64,000 nt of DNA. It comes from Nonomuraea polychroma. Its GTDB lineage: Bacteria > Actinomycetota > Actinomycetes > Streptosporangiales > Streptosporangiaceae. Under the pieces are notes generated by a model. That model saw only the letters and a program-made list of their open reading frames with translations. It searched no databases and was not told the DNA's origin. Below, one piece after another: positions 24,074-32,974 of the stretch. Both the position numbers and the translations under genes were made by a program. Position 1 is the stretch's first letter. Each line of letters starts with the position of its first letter. Where the stretch lies: the NCBI RefSeq assembly GCF_004011505.1, contig NZ_SAUN01000001.1, positions 10,257,501 through 10,321,500 on the forward strand, written 5' to 3'.

Positions 24074-24712
24074 TCACGAGAGCAGGTCGAGGGTGAGCGC
24101 GTCGAGTCCCGGCAACACCCGCCAGGCCAGCGCGAGCGCGTCCGGCGCGGGCGGGTACCGCGGGTGCGGCACGGCGATCACCCGCATCCCGGCGGCATGC
24201 GCCGACCGCAGCCCGTTGCTCGAATCCTCGACCGCCACGCACGCGCGTGGATCGACATTCATCCGCCGCGCCGCCTCCAAGTACCCGTCCGGCGCCGGCT
24301 TGCCGCGAGCGACCTCCTCGGTGGACACCGTGGCCGCGAAACACTCCTTCAGCTCGGCCGCGTCCAGCACCACGTCGATCAGCCGGCGCGGCGACGAACT
24401 GGCCAGCCCCAGGGTGACGTGCCCGGACGCGCGCCGCACCGCCTCCACCGCACCGGGCAGCAGCGGCATCTCGTCGCGGTAGCGCTCAGCCATCTGATCC
24501 ACCACACCGCGCGCGATCTCGTCCGGCGCCATCCGCACGCCCAGCTCGGACAGGTACGCGGCCCACTCGGCGGTGCTCATGCCCATCAGCCTGGACTGGG
24601 TGTCCGCCTGCCACGTGCCGCCGTGCTCGGCGACGAACGCCCGCCGCACCTCCTCCCACACCGGCTCGGAGTCGACCAGCACGCCGTCGAGGTCGAACAC
24701 GCACGCTTCCAT
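24074..24712 (-). CDS. HAD-superfamily phosphatase (beta-phosphoglucomutase-like)
   Basis: 212 residues. Motif I is VFDLDGVLVDSEPVW (nucleophile D7, acid D9), motif II is LGLASSSP, the Lys is in ARGKPAPDGYLEAA, and motif III is VAVEDSSNGLRSAHAAGM. A helical cap lies between (about 18-85). This is HAD subfamily IA, variant 3, acting on phosphorylated sugars or similar. The start is the ATG at 24712. It may share a transcript with prs downstream (33-bp gap). Confidence 0.9.
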   Translation of the reverse strand: MEACVFDLDGVLVDSEPVWEEVRRAFVAEHGGTWQADTQSRLMGMSTAEWAAYLSELGVRMAPDEIARGVVDQMAERYRDEMPLLPGAVEAVRRASGHVTLGLASSSPRRLIDVVLDAAELKECFAATVSTEEVARGKPAPDGYLEAARRMNVDPRACVAVEDSSNGLRSAHAAGMRVIAVPHPRYPPAPDALALAWRVLPGLDALTLDLLS

Positions 24713-24818
24713 GGCATCTCCCGTGGATCGACAGGTCCAACATCATCGCATGTCCTTATTGCCCGAGATTCATCCTCTTAGGGGCGTTCATTGAGCTACC
24801 CCCGGCTGAATACCGGGC

Positions 24819-26618
24819 ATGCGGCTAGGCATGGCAGACCTTCCATTTCACGACAGGGGCGACTTCGCGGATGCGGACCGGGGTTTCATCGCCAAACTCA
24901 GCCCCGCTGTGATCAGGACGGCGGACGGCAGGGTCATCTGGGACGGCGACTCCTACGACTTCCTCCAGGGCGAGTGCCCGGCGACAGCCCATCCCAGTCT
25001 GTGGCGTCAGGCCCAGCTGTGTGCCAGACAAGGTCTGTACGAGGTCGCCGACGGCCTCTATCAGGTACGCGGCCTGGACCTGTCCAACATGACGCTGGTC
25101 GAGGGCGAGAGCGGGGTCATCGTCATCGACCCGCTGATCTCCACAGAGTGCGCCGCCGCCGCGCTGAAGTTGTACCGCGCCCACCGCGGCGACCGGCCCG
25201 TCACCGGCGTGATCTACACCCACCCGCACGCCGACCACTTCGGCGGCGTCCGCGGCGTCACCCGCGGCGGCGTGCCCATCCTGGCCGCCGCCGGGTTCCT
25301 GGAGCAGGCGGTGTCGGAGACCGTGTACGCGGGCCCGGCGCTCACCCGCCGTGCCGTCTACATGTACGGGCCCGCCCTGCCCCGCTCACCCGAAGGCCAG
25401 ATCGGCTGCGGCCTCGGCATGACCGTCTCGACGGGCAGCCTGTCCCTCATCCCGCCCACGGTCGACATCACCCGCACCGGACAGGAGGAGACGGTCGACG
25501 GCGTACGGATGATCTTCCACTTGGGCTCCGGCGCCGAGATGACCTTCCTCCTGCCCGACCACCACGCGTTGTGCCTGGCCGAGAACGCCACCCACAACCA
25601 GCACAATCTGCTGTCCCTGCGCGGCGGCCCGTTCCGCGACGCCCGGGCCTGGGCGCGCTGCCTCAACGAGGCACTGTCCCTGTTCGGCGGCCAGGCCGAC
25701 ATCGCCTTCGCCGCACACCATTGGCCGACGTGGGGCCGCGACGACATCGCCCGCTTTCTGGCCCGGCAGCGCGACATGTACGCCTATCTGCACGATCAGA
25801 CCCTGCGCCTGCTCAACAAGGGCCTGACGGCGGCCGAGATCGCCGAGGCCGTGCAACTGCCGCCCGAACTCGAGCGCTCCTGGCACACCCACGGCTACCA
25901 CGGCTCGGCCAGCCACAATGTCAAGGCCATCTACCAGCAGTACGTGGGCTGGTTCGACGGCAACCCAGCCCACCTGTGGGAGCACCCGCCGCGGGAGAGC
26001 GCGATCCGATACGTCGAGTGCCTGGGCGGCGGTGCGTCCGTCGTCGAGTTCGCCCGGCGTTACCTGGCCGAGAACGACCTGCGCTTCGCCGCCCAGCTGC
26101 TCAACCACGCCGTCTTCGCCGACGAGGGCAACAAGGAGGCCCGCGACCTGCTCGCCCAGGTCTACACCAGGCTCGGCCACGGCGCGGAGAACGCCACGTG
26201 GCGCAACTTCTACCTCATGGGCGCGCTGGAGCTGGCGGACGGCATCGTGCCCGCCACCACTGACAGCGTCGCGCCCGATCTGTTCGCCGCGCTGAGCGTG
26301 GAGCAGGTCTTCGACTCGCTCGCCATCCGCGTCGACGGCCCGCGGGCCTGGCACGAACACCTGGCGATCGACTGGCACCTGACCGACCTGGGGGAGCGGC
26401 ACCGTACGACGTTGTCCAACGGGGCGCTGATCCACCAGGCCCAGCCGTCCGACGAGGCCGCGGACCTGACGCTGCGGCTGACCAAGGCCCAGTTGCTCGG
26501 CCTGCTGTCGGGCAAGGGCGTCGAAGGGGTGGAACGCGAGGGCGACACGTCGGCGCTGCGGCGGCTGGTCGCGGTGCTGGACCGGCCGGTGCCGGACTTC
26601 GCCATCGTCACCGCCTGA
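24819..26618 (+). CDS. Alkyl sulfatase, metallo-beta-lactamase type (SdsA-like)
   Basis: 599 residues. The dimetal site is VIYTHPHADHFGG (H135, H137, D139, H140), with later ligands in ENATHNQHNLL and AAHHWPTWG. The dimerisation segment is QLPPELERSWHTHGYHGSASHNVKAIYQ, and the C-terminal ~130 residues form the SCP-2-like hydrophobic-substrate domain, in the order known for SdsA1. These enzymes hydrolyse medium-chain alkyl sulfates such as SDS to the alcohol. SdsA1 is secreted; no signal peptide is visible here, so this one is probably cytoplasmic. ATG at 24819 or 24831. Confidence 0.92.
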   Translation: MRLGMADLPFHDRGDFADADRGFIAKLSPAVIRTADGRVIWDGDSYDFLQGECPATAHPSLWRQAQLCARQGLYEVADGLYQVRGLDLSNMTLVEGESGVIVIDPLISTECAAAALKLYRAHRGDRPVTGVIYTHPHADHFGGVRGVTRGGVPILAAAGFLEQAVSETVYAGPALTRRAVYMYGPALPRSPEGQIGCGLGMTVSTGSLSLIPPTVDITRTGQEETVDGVRMIFHLGSGAEMTFLLPDHHALCLAENATHNQHNLLSLRGGPFRDARAWARCLNEALSLFGGQADIAFAAHHWPTWGRDDIARFLARQRDMYAYLHDQTLRLLNKGLTAAEIAEAVQLPPELERSWHTHGYHGSASHNVKAIYQQYVGWFDGNPAHLWEHPPRESAIRYVECLGGGASVVEFARRYLAENDLRFAAQLLNHAVFADEGNKEARDLLAQVYTRLGHGAENATWRNFYLMGALELADGIVPATTDSVAPDLFAALSVEQVFDSLAIRVDGPRAWHEHLAIDWHLTDLGERHRTTLSNGALIHQAQPSDEAADLTLRLTKAQLLGLLSGKGVEGVEREGDTSALRRLVAVLDRPVPDFAIVTA

Positions 26619-26624
26619 ACGGGC

Positions 26625-27086
26625 TCATTCGGGCCGTTGCCCGGCCTCGGCCAGCAGTGCCCGGCAGGCCAGCGCCAGCAACGTGACGACGACGGCCGCG
26701 ACGCCCGGCCCCAGCACCAGCGGCACCGTCAGCCCGCCCGCGTGCCAGGCCGCCGCCAGGATCGCCGCCGACGTCAGCGCCCCGACCCCGAACATCGCCC
26801 CCCACAGCGGCAGCACGTGCAGGTACGAGAAGAGCAGCGGAAAGGCCAGCCATACGAACGGCGGCGCCGCCACGGCCAGCACCACCCAGCCCGCGGTCAC
26901 CGAGCCCAGCCACACCCGCCTGCCCTCGATCGCGAAACCCGCCGCGTACGCCAGCCCGAGCAGCATACCCCCGACGGCCACGGCCACCCGGTCCTCGCGC
27001 AGCGCGGTGAGGACGGCGACCACCAGCAGCGTGAAGGCCGTGGCGTGCACCGTCCACCGCAGCAGCCGCAACGACATGTCCATCAT
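26625..27086 (-). pseudogene. Sensor histidine kinase reduced to its membrane domain
   Basis: 153 residues with five hydrophobic segments. It resembles the N-terminal membrane domain of a group of actinobacterial histidine kinases, in which segments like FVWLAFPLLFSYLHVLPL and WHAGGLTVPLVLGPGVAA are followed by a helix running on from ALYAESEQR into HisKA_3. Here the frame ends right at that helix (CRALLAEAGQRPE, stop), so the kinase half is gone; the following bases are the tail of the alkyl sulfatase gene. It is either a decayed kinase or a free-standing membrane protein. Family likeness is from memory of such kinases. Confidence 0.6.
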
Positions 27087-27130
27087 CAGTCACCCACGGT
27101 AACCGGAAGCGGCTGCTGCCGCCAGGCGCG

Positions 27131-28540
27131 TCAGACGGCGCGGCGGGGTCGCGTCATTGCGGTGATCAGGTAGTACAGCACCCCGGCCAGCACGAGCGCG
27201 ATGACCACGCCGATGTTGGCCGCCCCGAACGTGCTCTTCTCCAGATCCTCGCTCATCAGGAAGCCCACGACGGCGGCGATGTTCTGGTCGGCGGACGTGA
27301 TGAGGCCCAGCCCCACCGCCGACGCCACCACCAGCGACACGACGCCGGGCCAGTTGACGGCCGGCGCCCCGGCCCGCAGTAACCGCTCGTCGTACGCCCG
27401 GCCGCCGGCCCGCTGCCGCCACATGTCCACCAGGAAGATCGCGACCCAGGCCGCCATCACCACGCCGACGATCGCCAGGAACGCCTGGAAGGTGGCGAGG
27501 AAACTGCTGGAGACGAACAGCAGGTAGTAGCCGCCGAGCAGCATGAGGAGCCCGTCGATCAGCACCGCGTAGTGCCGCCTGATCGGCACCCCGAGCGCCA
27601 GCATCGACAGCCCGGACGAATAAATGTCCATGATCGCCCCGGCCAGGAAACCGCCGATGGCGGTCAGCAGGTACGGCAGCAGGAACCACGTCGGCAGCGC
27701 CCCCGCCAGCGCCCCCACCGGGTCGCCGCCCGCCGCCCCGGCCAGTTGCGGATCGCCGCCCGCCAGCAGCACCCCGAACACGAGCAGCACCATCGGTGGC
27801 AACGCGCCCCCGAGCATCGTCCACAGTGCCACCGATCGCGCAGGGGAGTTCGCCGGCAGGTAACGCGAGTAGTCGGCGCCGCAGTTGACCCAGCCGAGGC
27901 CGAGCAGGGTCATCGCGAAGATGATCCCGCCCACCCAGCCGCCGGGCCCGGCCGTGGTCTCCAGCGACACACCGAGTCTGGGCATCATGAGGATCATGTA
28001 AATGACGGTCAGCACGATGAACGCGTACGTCAGGTAACGCTGGACCACCATGATCATGGCGTGGCCGTACACGCCGACCGCGATCACCACCAAGGCCGCG
28101 ACGGCGAAGCAGATGGCGGTGGCCGTCGTGCCGGGCAGGCCGGGCACGAGCCGCGCCAGGATGGCCGCGCCGCTCTGCGCCGCCAGCGTGGCCAGCACGA
28201 TCTCCCAGCCGACGTTCGAAATGTAGGAGAACACCGTGGGCAGCTTGTTGCCCTGGTATCCGAAGGGCGCCCGCCCCAGCGTCATCGTCGGCACGCCGGA
28301 GCGGGTGCCGCCGATCGCGACCAGGCCGACCAGCAGGAACGACAGCGCGTACCCGATGGCGCCGGTGATGACGGCGGGCACGACGCCAAGGCCGAGACCT
28401 ACGACGTACACGCCGAACGCCACGCCGAACAGCGACAGGTTGGAGCCCGCCCACGGCCAGAACAGGTCACCCGGCCGGCCGCGCCGCTCCGCCTCGGGAA
28501 CGGCGTTGATGCCGTTCTGCTCGACGGTCATCATGTCCAT
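27131..28540 (-). CDS. NCS1-family permease (purine/cytosine/thiamine type)
   Basis: 469 residues, about twelve membrane segments. DLFWPWAGSNLSLFGVAFGVYVVGLGLG is the TM1 region of NCS1 carriers, followed by RSGVPTMTLGRAPFGYQGN and NVGWEIVLA in TM3. GWVNCGADYSRYLP matches the conserved TM6-7 loop of cytosine permease CodB-like proteins. They import nucleobases or related compounds with sodium or protons. No metabolic gene sits beside it to point to the substrate. ATG at 28540, with an in-frame ATG three codons later. Confidence 0.9.
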   Translation of the reverse strand: MDMMTVEQNGINAVPEAERRGRPGDLFWPWAGSNLSLFGVAFGVYVVGLGLGVVPAVITGAIGYALSFLLVGLVAIGGTRSGVPTMTLGRAPFGYQGNKLPTVFSYISNVGWEIVLATLAAQSGAAILARLVPGLPGTTATAICFAVAALVVIAVGVYGHAMIMVVQRYLTYAFIVLTVIYMILMMPRLGVSLETTAGPGGWVGGIIFAMTLLGLGWVNCGADYSRYLPANSPARSVALWTMLGGALPPMVLLVFGVLLAGGDPQLAGAAGGDPVGALAGALPTWFLLPYLLTAIGGFLAGAIMDIYSSGLSMLALGVPIRRHYAVLIDGLLMLLGGYYLLFVSSSFLATFQAFLAIVGVVMAAWVAIFLVDMWRQRAGGRAYDERLLRAGAPAVNWPGVVSLVVASAVGLGLITSADQNIAAVVGFLMSEDLEKSTFGAANIGVVIALVLAGVLYYLITAMTRPRRAV

Positions 28541-28737
28541 GATCGGACGTTACCTGCGTTCCGCGGAGAAGCCCATCCCTGTGGCCGGCCCACCTGGGCT
28601 ATGGCAAGCCTGATCGTCCCGCGACGGGCAAAGAATTCATGGATGGCTACGGGCGATATGTAATAGCTTCCAGGGAATCATGGTCGGGCCGCGGTGCGCC
28701 GTGCCGACTCCTGCCGCCGCCGCGCGGAGAGGTAGTC

Positions 28738-30159
28738 GTGATAGGGGCGTCCGGATTCGACACACGCCGACGCGCACTGGCCGTGTGCCTGGTGGCGGCG
28801 TTCATGAGCGGTCTGGACGTGAGCATCGTGAACGTGGCGCTGCCGTCCATCAGGGAAGGGCTGCGGGCGACGGAGGACGGGCTGCAGTGGACGCTGTCCG
28901 GGTACGCCCTCACGTTCGGGCTGCTGCTGATTCCGGCCGGGCGGCTGGGGGACGCCAGGAGCCGGCGGGCGATCTTCTTGTTCGGGGTGGCGTTGTTCAC
29001 GCTGTCCAGCGCGGCATGCGGGTTCGCCGGGGACATGACGCTGTTGATCGGGGCCAGGCTGGTGCAGGGCATGGCGGCCGGCATGCTGAACCCGCAGGTC
29101 TCGGGGCTGATCCAGCAGATGTTCGGCGGGTACGAGCGGGCGCGGGCGTTCGGCGCGCTGGGCGCCACCATCGGCGTGTCCACGGCGGCCGGGCCGCTGA
29201 TCGGCGGGGCGCTGGTCAGCATCCTCGGACCCGAGCACGGGTGGCGGTGGGTGTTCCTGGTGAACCTGCCGGTCGGCATCGCCCTGCTGCCCCTGGCCTA
29301 TCGCGTGCTGCCGGCGCCCCGGAAGGTGGAATCCGGGGAGCGGCGGGAGGACATGGATCCGATGGGCGTGCTCCTGCTCGGCGTCGGAGTCGCGGGCCTG
29401 CTGTTGCCGATCATCCAGCGGCATCAGTGGGAGGGCGGGACCAAGTGGCTGCTCATCCCTGCCGCGCTCACCGTGCTGGTCGGCTTCGTGGCCTGGGAGC
29501 GGGTCTATCCCCGCGAGCCGCTGATCGACCTGTCCTTGTTCCGCAAGCGCTCCTACAGCATGGGCTCGGCGATCGCGCTGTTCTACTTCGCCGGCTTCAC
29601 CGGCATCTTCTTCACCTTCACGCTCTACCTCCAGAGCGGCCTCGCCTACAGCCCGCTCATGGCTGGGTTGGCGATCACGCCGTTCGCCCTCGGGTCGGCC
29701 TCGGCGTCCGTGGTCGGCGGGCGGCTCGTGTCGCGGGCCGGTCGGCGGCTGGTCGCCGCCGGCCTGACCACGGTGATCGTCGGGCTCTCCGCCACGATGG
29801 CCGCCACCGCGCTGGTGCCCGGCCACGGGGTCGGGCTCGCGACCGCGCTGCCGTTGCTGGTCGCGGGCGTGGGCAGCGGTCTGGTGATCTCCCCCAACCA
29901 GGCGATCACCCTGTCCGAGGTGCCGCCGGAGGGCGGCGGCAGCGCGGCCGGGGTGTTGCAGACGGGGCAGCGGCTCGGGTCGGCCGTCGGGATCGCGGCG
30001 GTGGGCTCGACGGTCTTCGGCTCGCTGAGCGACGGCTGGCCGACGGCCTTCCGCCACGGCCTGCTGGTGGTGCTGCTCTTCATCGCCGTCGCCCTGGCCG
30101 CCGCCCTCTACGACCTCCTCCGCACCCACCGCTCCGCTGCTCCTCGTGACCAGCCTTAA
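28738..30159 (+). CDS. MFS drug exporter, DHA2 (14-TMS) family
   Basis: 473 residues. TM1 carries LDVSIVNVALPSI, the DHA2 motif D1 of EmrB/QacA exporters. PAGRLGDARSRRAIF is motif A between TM2 and TM3, and GAALGATIGVSTAAGPLIGGALV-type motif C is present as FGALGATIGVSTAAGPLIGG. About 14 membrane segments. GTG at 28738 was chosen because GGAGAGG lies 6 bases upstream and a longer frame from 28639 has no ribosome site. It probably exports hydrophobic compounds by proton antiport. Its last 4 bases overlap the opposite-strand epimerase gene. Confidence 0.9.
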   Translation: MIGASGFDTRRRALAVCLVAAFMSGLDVSIVNVALPSIREGLRATEDGLQWTLSGYALTFGLLLIPAGRLGDARSRRAIFLFGVALFTLSSAACGFAGDMTLLIGARLVQGMAAGMLNPQVSGLIQQMFGGYERARAFGALGATIGVSTAAGPLIGGALVSILGPEHGWRWVFLVNLPVGIALLPLAYRVLPAPRKVESGERREDMDPMGVLLLGVGVAGLLLPIIQRHQWEGGTKWLLIPAALTVLVGFVAWERVYPREPLIDLSLFRKRSYSMGSAIALFYFAGFTGIFFTFTLYLQSGLAYSPLMAGLAITPFALGSASASVVGGRLVSRAGRRLVAAGLTTVIVGLSATMAATALVPGHGVGLATALPLLVAGVGSGLVISPNQAITLSEVPPEGGGSAAGVLQTGQRLGSAVGIAAVGSTVFGSLSDGWPTAFRHGLLVVLLFIAVALAAALYDLLRTHRSAAPRDQP

Positions 30160-31139
30160 CCGGCCAGGAGCCTCGCCTCCACCGCGGGATCGATGCCCTT
30201 CTGGGGCCGATCCGGACGCAGGGGAGCCTGGCCGCCGATGCTCTGCAACCACGCCCACGAGTCGGCCACCGTCTCCGCCAGGGGCCGCAGCCGCAGCCCC
30301 GCCGCCATGGCCTTGGACACGTCACCTCCATGCATGAAGTCGTAGTCCTCGCCCACCAGCCAGATCGGCAGCTGGATCCACGGCGTCACCCCCGCCGCCA
30401 GGATCTTCTCCGCCTCGATCCACCGCAGCTCGGCGTCGGCGCCGGTCACCTTCACACACGTGTCGAGCAACTCCCGCATCGTCACGAAGCCCGGAGGGCT
30501 CACCACGTTGAACGCCCCGCCGATCCCGCGTTCGGCCGCCCGGAGGCACCACACGGCCAGGTCACGTGCGTCGACGTACTGCAACCCGAGGTCAGCGGGC
30601 CCGGGCGCGAGCACCGGCCCGCCACGGGCGATCCTGGTCAGCCACCACGGCAGCCGCCCGACGTTCTCGTAAGGCCCGATGATCAACCCTGCCCTGGCCA
30701 GCAGAGCCCGGTCCCCGAACGCCGCGACCGCCGCAAGCTCCGCCCCCGCCTTGTTCCTGGCGTAGTCGGAGTCGTCGTCATCGTCGGCGGACGCCGCCAC
30801 GACCGGCGCGCTCTCGTCCGCGCCGAAGGGCAGGGGCTCGGCGTACACCGATCTGCTGGACACGTAGACGTAGTGTCCCGCCCTCTCCGCCAGCAACGAC
30901 GCCGAGTCCCTGACCGCGGAGGCCGCCCACGACCAGGTGTCGACCACGACGTCCCACTCGCCGCGCTCCAGCGCCGCCAACCCACCGGGCGCCGTCCGGT
31001 CGCCGCGCAACGCCGTCACTCCCGCGGGCGGCTCGTTGCTGCCCCGGTTGAACACCGTCACGTCCCAGCCCAGGCCAAGCGCCTCCTCGACGACCGCCCG
31101 CCCCACGAACTCCGTGCCACCTAGCACCAGAACTTTCAT
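30156..31139 (-). CDS. NAD-dependent epimerase/dehydratase-like (extended SDR)
   Basis: 327 residues. The nucleotide loop is VLVLGGTEFVGRAVVEEAL at the N-terminus, YVSSRSVY and DYARNKAGAE give the YxxxK-type active site (Tyr and Lys four apart), and YVDARDLAVWCLRAAE is the substrate-side block. It resembles actinobacterial reductases related to CSP41/epimerases. An acidic run of five Asp (about 118-122) sits before the catalytic Tyr. Substrate unknown. ATG at 31139 was chosen because the glycine loop begins 7 codons later. Confidence 0.82.
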   Translation of the reverse strand: MKVLVLGGTEFVGRAVVEEALGLGWDVTVFNRGSNEPPAGVTALRGDRTAPGGLAALERGEWDVVVDTWSWAASAVRDSASLLAERAGHYVYVSSRSVYAEPLPFGADESAPVVAASADDDDDSDYARNKAGAELAAVAAFGDRALLARAGLIIGPYENVGRLPWWLTRIARGGPVLAPGPADLGLQYVDARDLAVWCLRAAERGIGGAFNVVSPPGFVTMRELLDTCVKVTGADAELRWIEAEKILAAGVTPWIQLPIWLVGEDYDFMHGGDVSKAMAAGLRLRPLAETVADSWAWLQSIGGQAPLRPDRPQKGIDPAVEARLLAG

Positions 31140-31223
31140 GGCACCCACTCTGGCCCAGGCGCCTACACCCGAACAGACGTCCACGCCATCAGCGGAATCG
31201 CCACAAGCGAAAGCCGCGAGCTC

Positions 31224-31427
31224 TCAGAACTCGCACCCACCCGGGTCAGCGAAATCGTCGTCGTCGTACTCAGGAGCATCAGGAGGAACGGGCGACGAGC
31301 AGGCCGCCACCCGCCCTCCCGGGCGGGGCTCCGGCTCACCCGGGACCCGCACGGTGAGCCCGCGGACACCGAGCGGACCCTCGCCCGCCACCACTTCGAC
31401 TCCGTCACCCCTCACCCACCCGATCAT
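31224..31427 (-). CDS. Small acidic hypothetical protein (doubtful)
   Basis: 67 codons from ATG at 31427, with GC-rich third positions typical of genes here, an N-terminal Gly/Val-rich half and a C-terminal stretch EYDDDDFADPGGCEF. No ribosome site is evident and no family is recognised. It fills most of the 440-bp gap between the epimerase gene and the histidine kinase; nothing else is seen there. Confidence 0.3.
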   Translation of the reverse strand: MIGWVRGDGVEVVAGEGPLGVRGLTVRVPGEPEPRPGGRVAACSSPVPPDAPEYDDDDFADPGGCEF

Positions 31428-31578
31428 GGGCCGACGAGAAACGCGGAGCGTGGCGAAACACTCCTCTTGACAGCCCGCTTACCGAATCTCGATCCGCGTA
31501 GCACCAGATCAGAGCCCTTGCTGTTGTGCAGGCCTTACCTGGGTAAGTGTCACAGACAGTGAGTACGGGGGATGGACG

Positions 31579-32949
31579 GTGAAAAGGCTCTTTCCACGCT
31601 CAATTCGGGCGCGCCTGACCATGATCGCGACCTTGGTCGCGGCGCTGGTCTTCACCGCCACGTCCACCGTCACCCTCGCCACCGTGCCGAGCAACATGCG
31701 AGCCATGGTGCACACCCGGGTGGAGCTGGCGGTACGCAGGGTCGCCGCCCAGGCCCAGCTCGGCCGGCTCCCGGCAGAACTCGGGACGCCGTCGCAGGTC
31801 CACCTCTTGCAGGTGGTCTCCCCGACGGGCAAGGTGCTGGCGGCCACCCCCGACCTGCAGGGCGACCCGCCGCTCCTGCCGTCCGTGCCGGGACGCCACC
31901 CCGACAAGATCTACGCGACCGATCGCACGTTGCCGCCCCGCCTGGGTGAGAGCGAAGAGCAATACCTCATCATGGCCCTGCCCGTGCAGACCCCCCAAGG
32001 GCTCGTCGCCGTTTACGGTGCCGCCTCGCTCGCCGAGGTCAACAAGTCCCTGGCCTGGCTCTACATCCTGGTCTTCCTCGGCACCCCGCTGGTCCTCTTC
32101 ATCGTCGCGGGCACGACCTGGGCGGTCGTCGGGTTCGCCCTGCGCCCGGTCGAGCGCATCCGCACCGAGATGGCGGAGATCACCGGCCAGGACCTCAGCA
32201 GGCGCGTCCCCGTACCCAACACAGGAGACGAGATCAGCAGTCTCGCCGCCACCACGAACGACACCCTCGACCGCCTCCAACGATCCGCGGAAACCCAGCG
32301 CCGCTTCGTCGCCGACGCCTCGCACGAGCTCCGCAGCCCCATCTCGGCCCTGCGCGCCCAGCTCGAGTTCGCCAACGCCTACCCGGAGGAAACGGACTGG
32401 CAGGCCACCGGCGCCCGCGCCCTGGCCGCCGCCGACCGCCTCACCTACATCATCGAAGAGCTGCTGATGCTGGCCAAGCTGGACGCGGGCGCGGCCGTGC
32501 AGCGCCGCGTGGTGGACATGTGCCACATGGCAGCAGAGCAGGTACGCCGCCGCGAGGGCTCCAGAGTCCCCATCATCCTCGCCCCCTGCCACCCGGCACC
32601 CGTCTACGGCTCACCCATACAGCTCGACCGCCTCCTGACGAACCTCCTCGACAACGCCACCCGGCACGCCGCCACCAAAATCGACTTTTCGGTCACGGTC
32701 GACGACGACAAGGTGATCGTGACGGTGACGGACGACGGCGAAGGCATCCCTCCAGAGGACAGGGAGCGTGTCTTCGAACGCTTCACCCGCCTGGAGAGCG
32801 CCCGCGTCAAGGACAAGGGCGGCAGCGGCCTCGGGCTCCCTCTGTCCCGCGAGATCGTCACCGCCCACGGCGGCACACTCACCATCGCCGAGCACGCGCC
32901 CGGCGCCCGCTTCGTGGTCGTGCTCCCGCTGTACGAGGGCGGGCCGTAG
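31579..32949 (+). CDS. Sensor histidine kinase, HisKA type, without adjacent regulator
   Basis: 456 residues. TM1 (about 12-34), an outside region of about 120 residues, TM2 (about 155-178), HAMP (about 180-230, GFALRPVERIRTEMAEIT), then RFVADASHELRSPISALRAQLE with the phosphoacceptor His. ATPase boxes follow: LLTNLLDNATRHA (N), VTDDGEGIPPEDRERVFERF (G1/F) and GGSGLGLPLSREIVTAHGG (G2). The start is GTG at 31579 with a GGGGGATGG ribosome site. Such kinases are usually preceded by an OmpR-type regulator gene; none is here, so its partner must be elsewhere. It resembles the TcrY/TrcS-like actinobacterial sensors. Confidence 0.92.
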   Translation: MKRLFPRSIRARLTMIATLVAALVFTATSTVTLATVPSNMRAMVHTRVELAVRRVAAQAQLGRLPAELGTPSQVHLLQVVSPTGKVLAATPDLQGDPPLLPSVPGRHPDKIYATDRTLPPRLGESEEQYLIMALPVQTPQGLVAVYGAASLAEVNKSLAWLYILVFLGTPLVLFIVAGTTWAVVGFALRPVERIRTEMAEITGQDLSRRVPVPNTGDEISSLAATTNDTLDRLQRSAETQRRFVADASHELRSPISALRAQLEFANAYPEETDWQATGARALAAADRLTYIIEELLMLAKLDAGAAVQRRVVDMCHMAAEQVRRREGSRVPIILAPCHPAPVYGSPIQLDRLLTNLLDNATRHAATKIDFSVTVDDDKVIVTVTDDGEGIPPEDRERVFERFTRLESARVKDKGGSGLGLPLSREIVTAHGGTLTIAEHAPGARFVVVLPLYEGGP

Positions 32950-32974
32950 ACTCCGCCTTCCGCGCCGAACTGGC

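Noticed and set aside
24791-26263. Long Arg/Pro-rich plus-strand frame within the alkyl sulfatase gene, and similar long frames elsewhere
   Set aside because: In high-GC DNA, the other frames stay open by codon bias; their composition (Arg, Pro, Gly, His) marks them as shadows.
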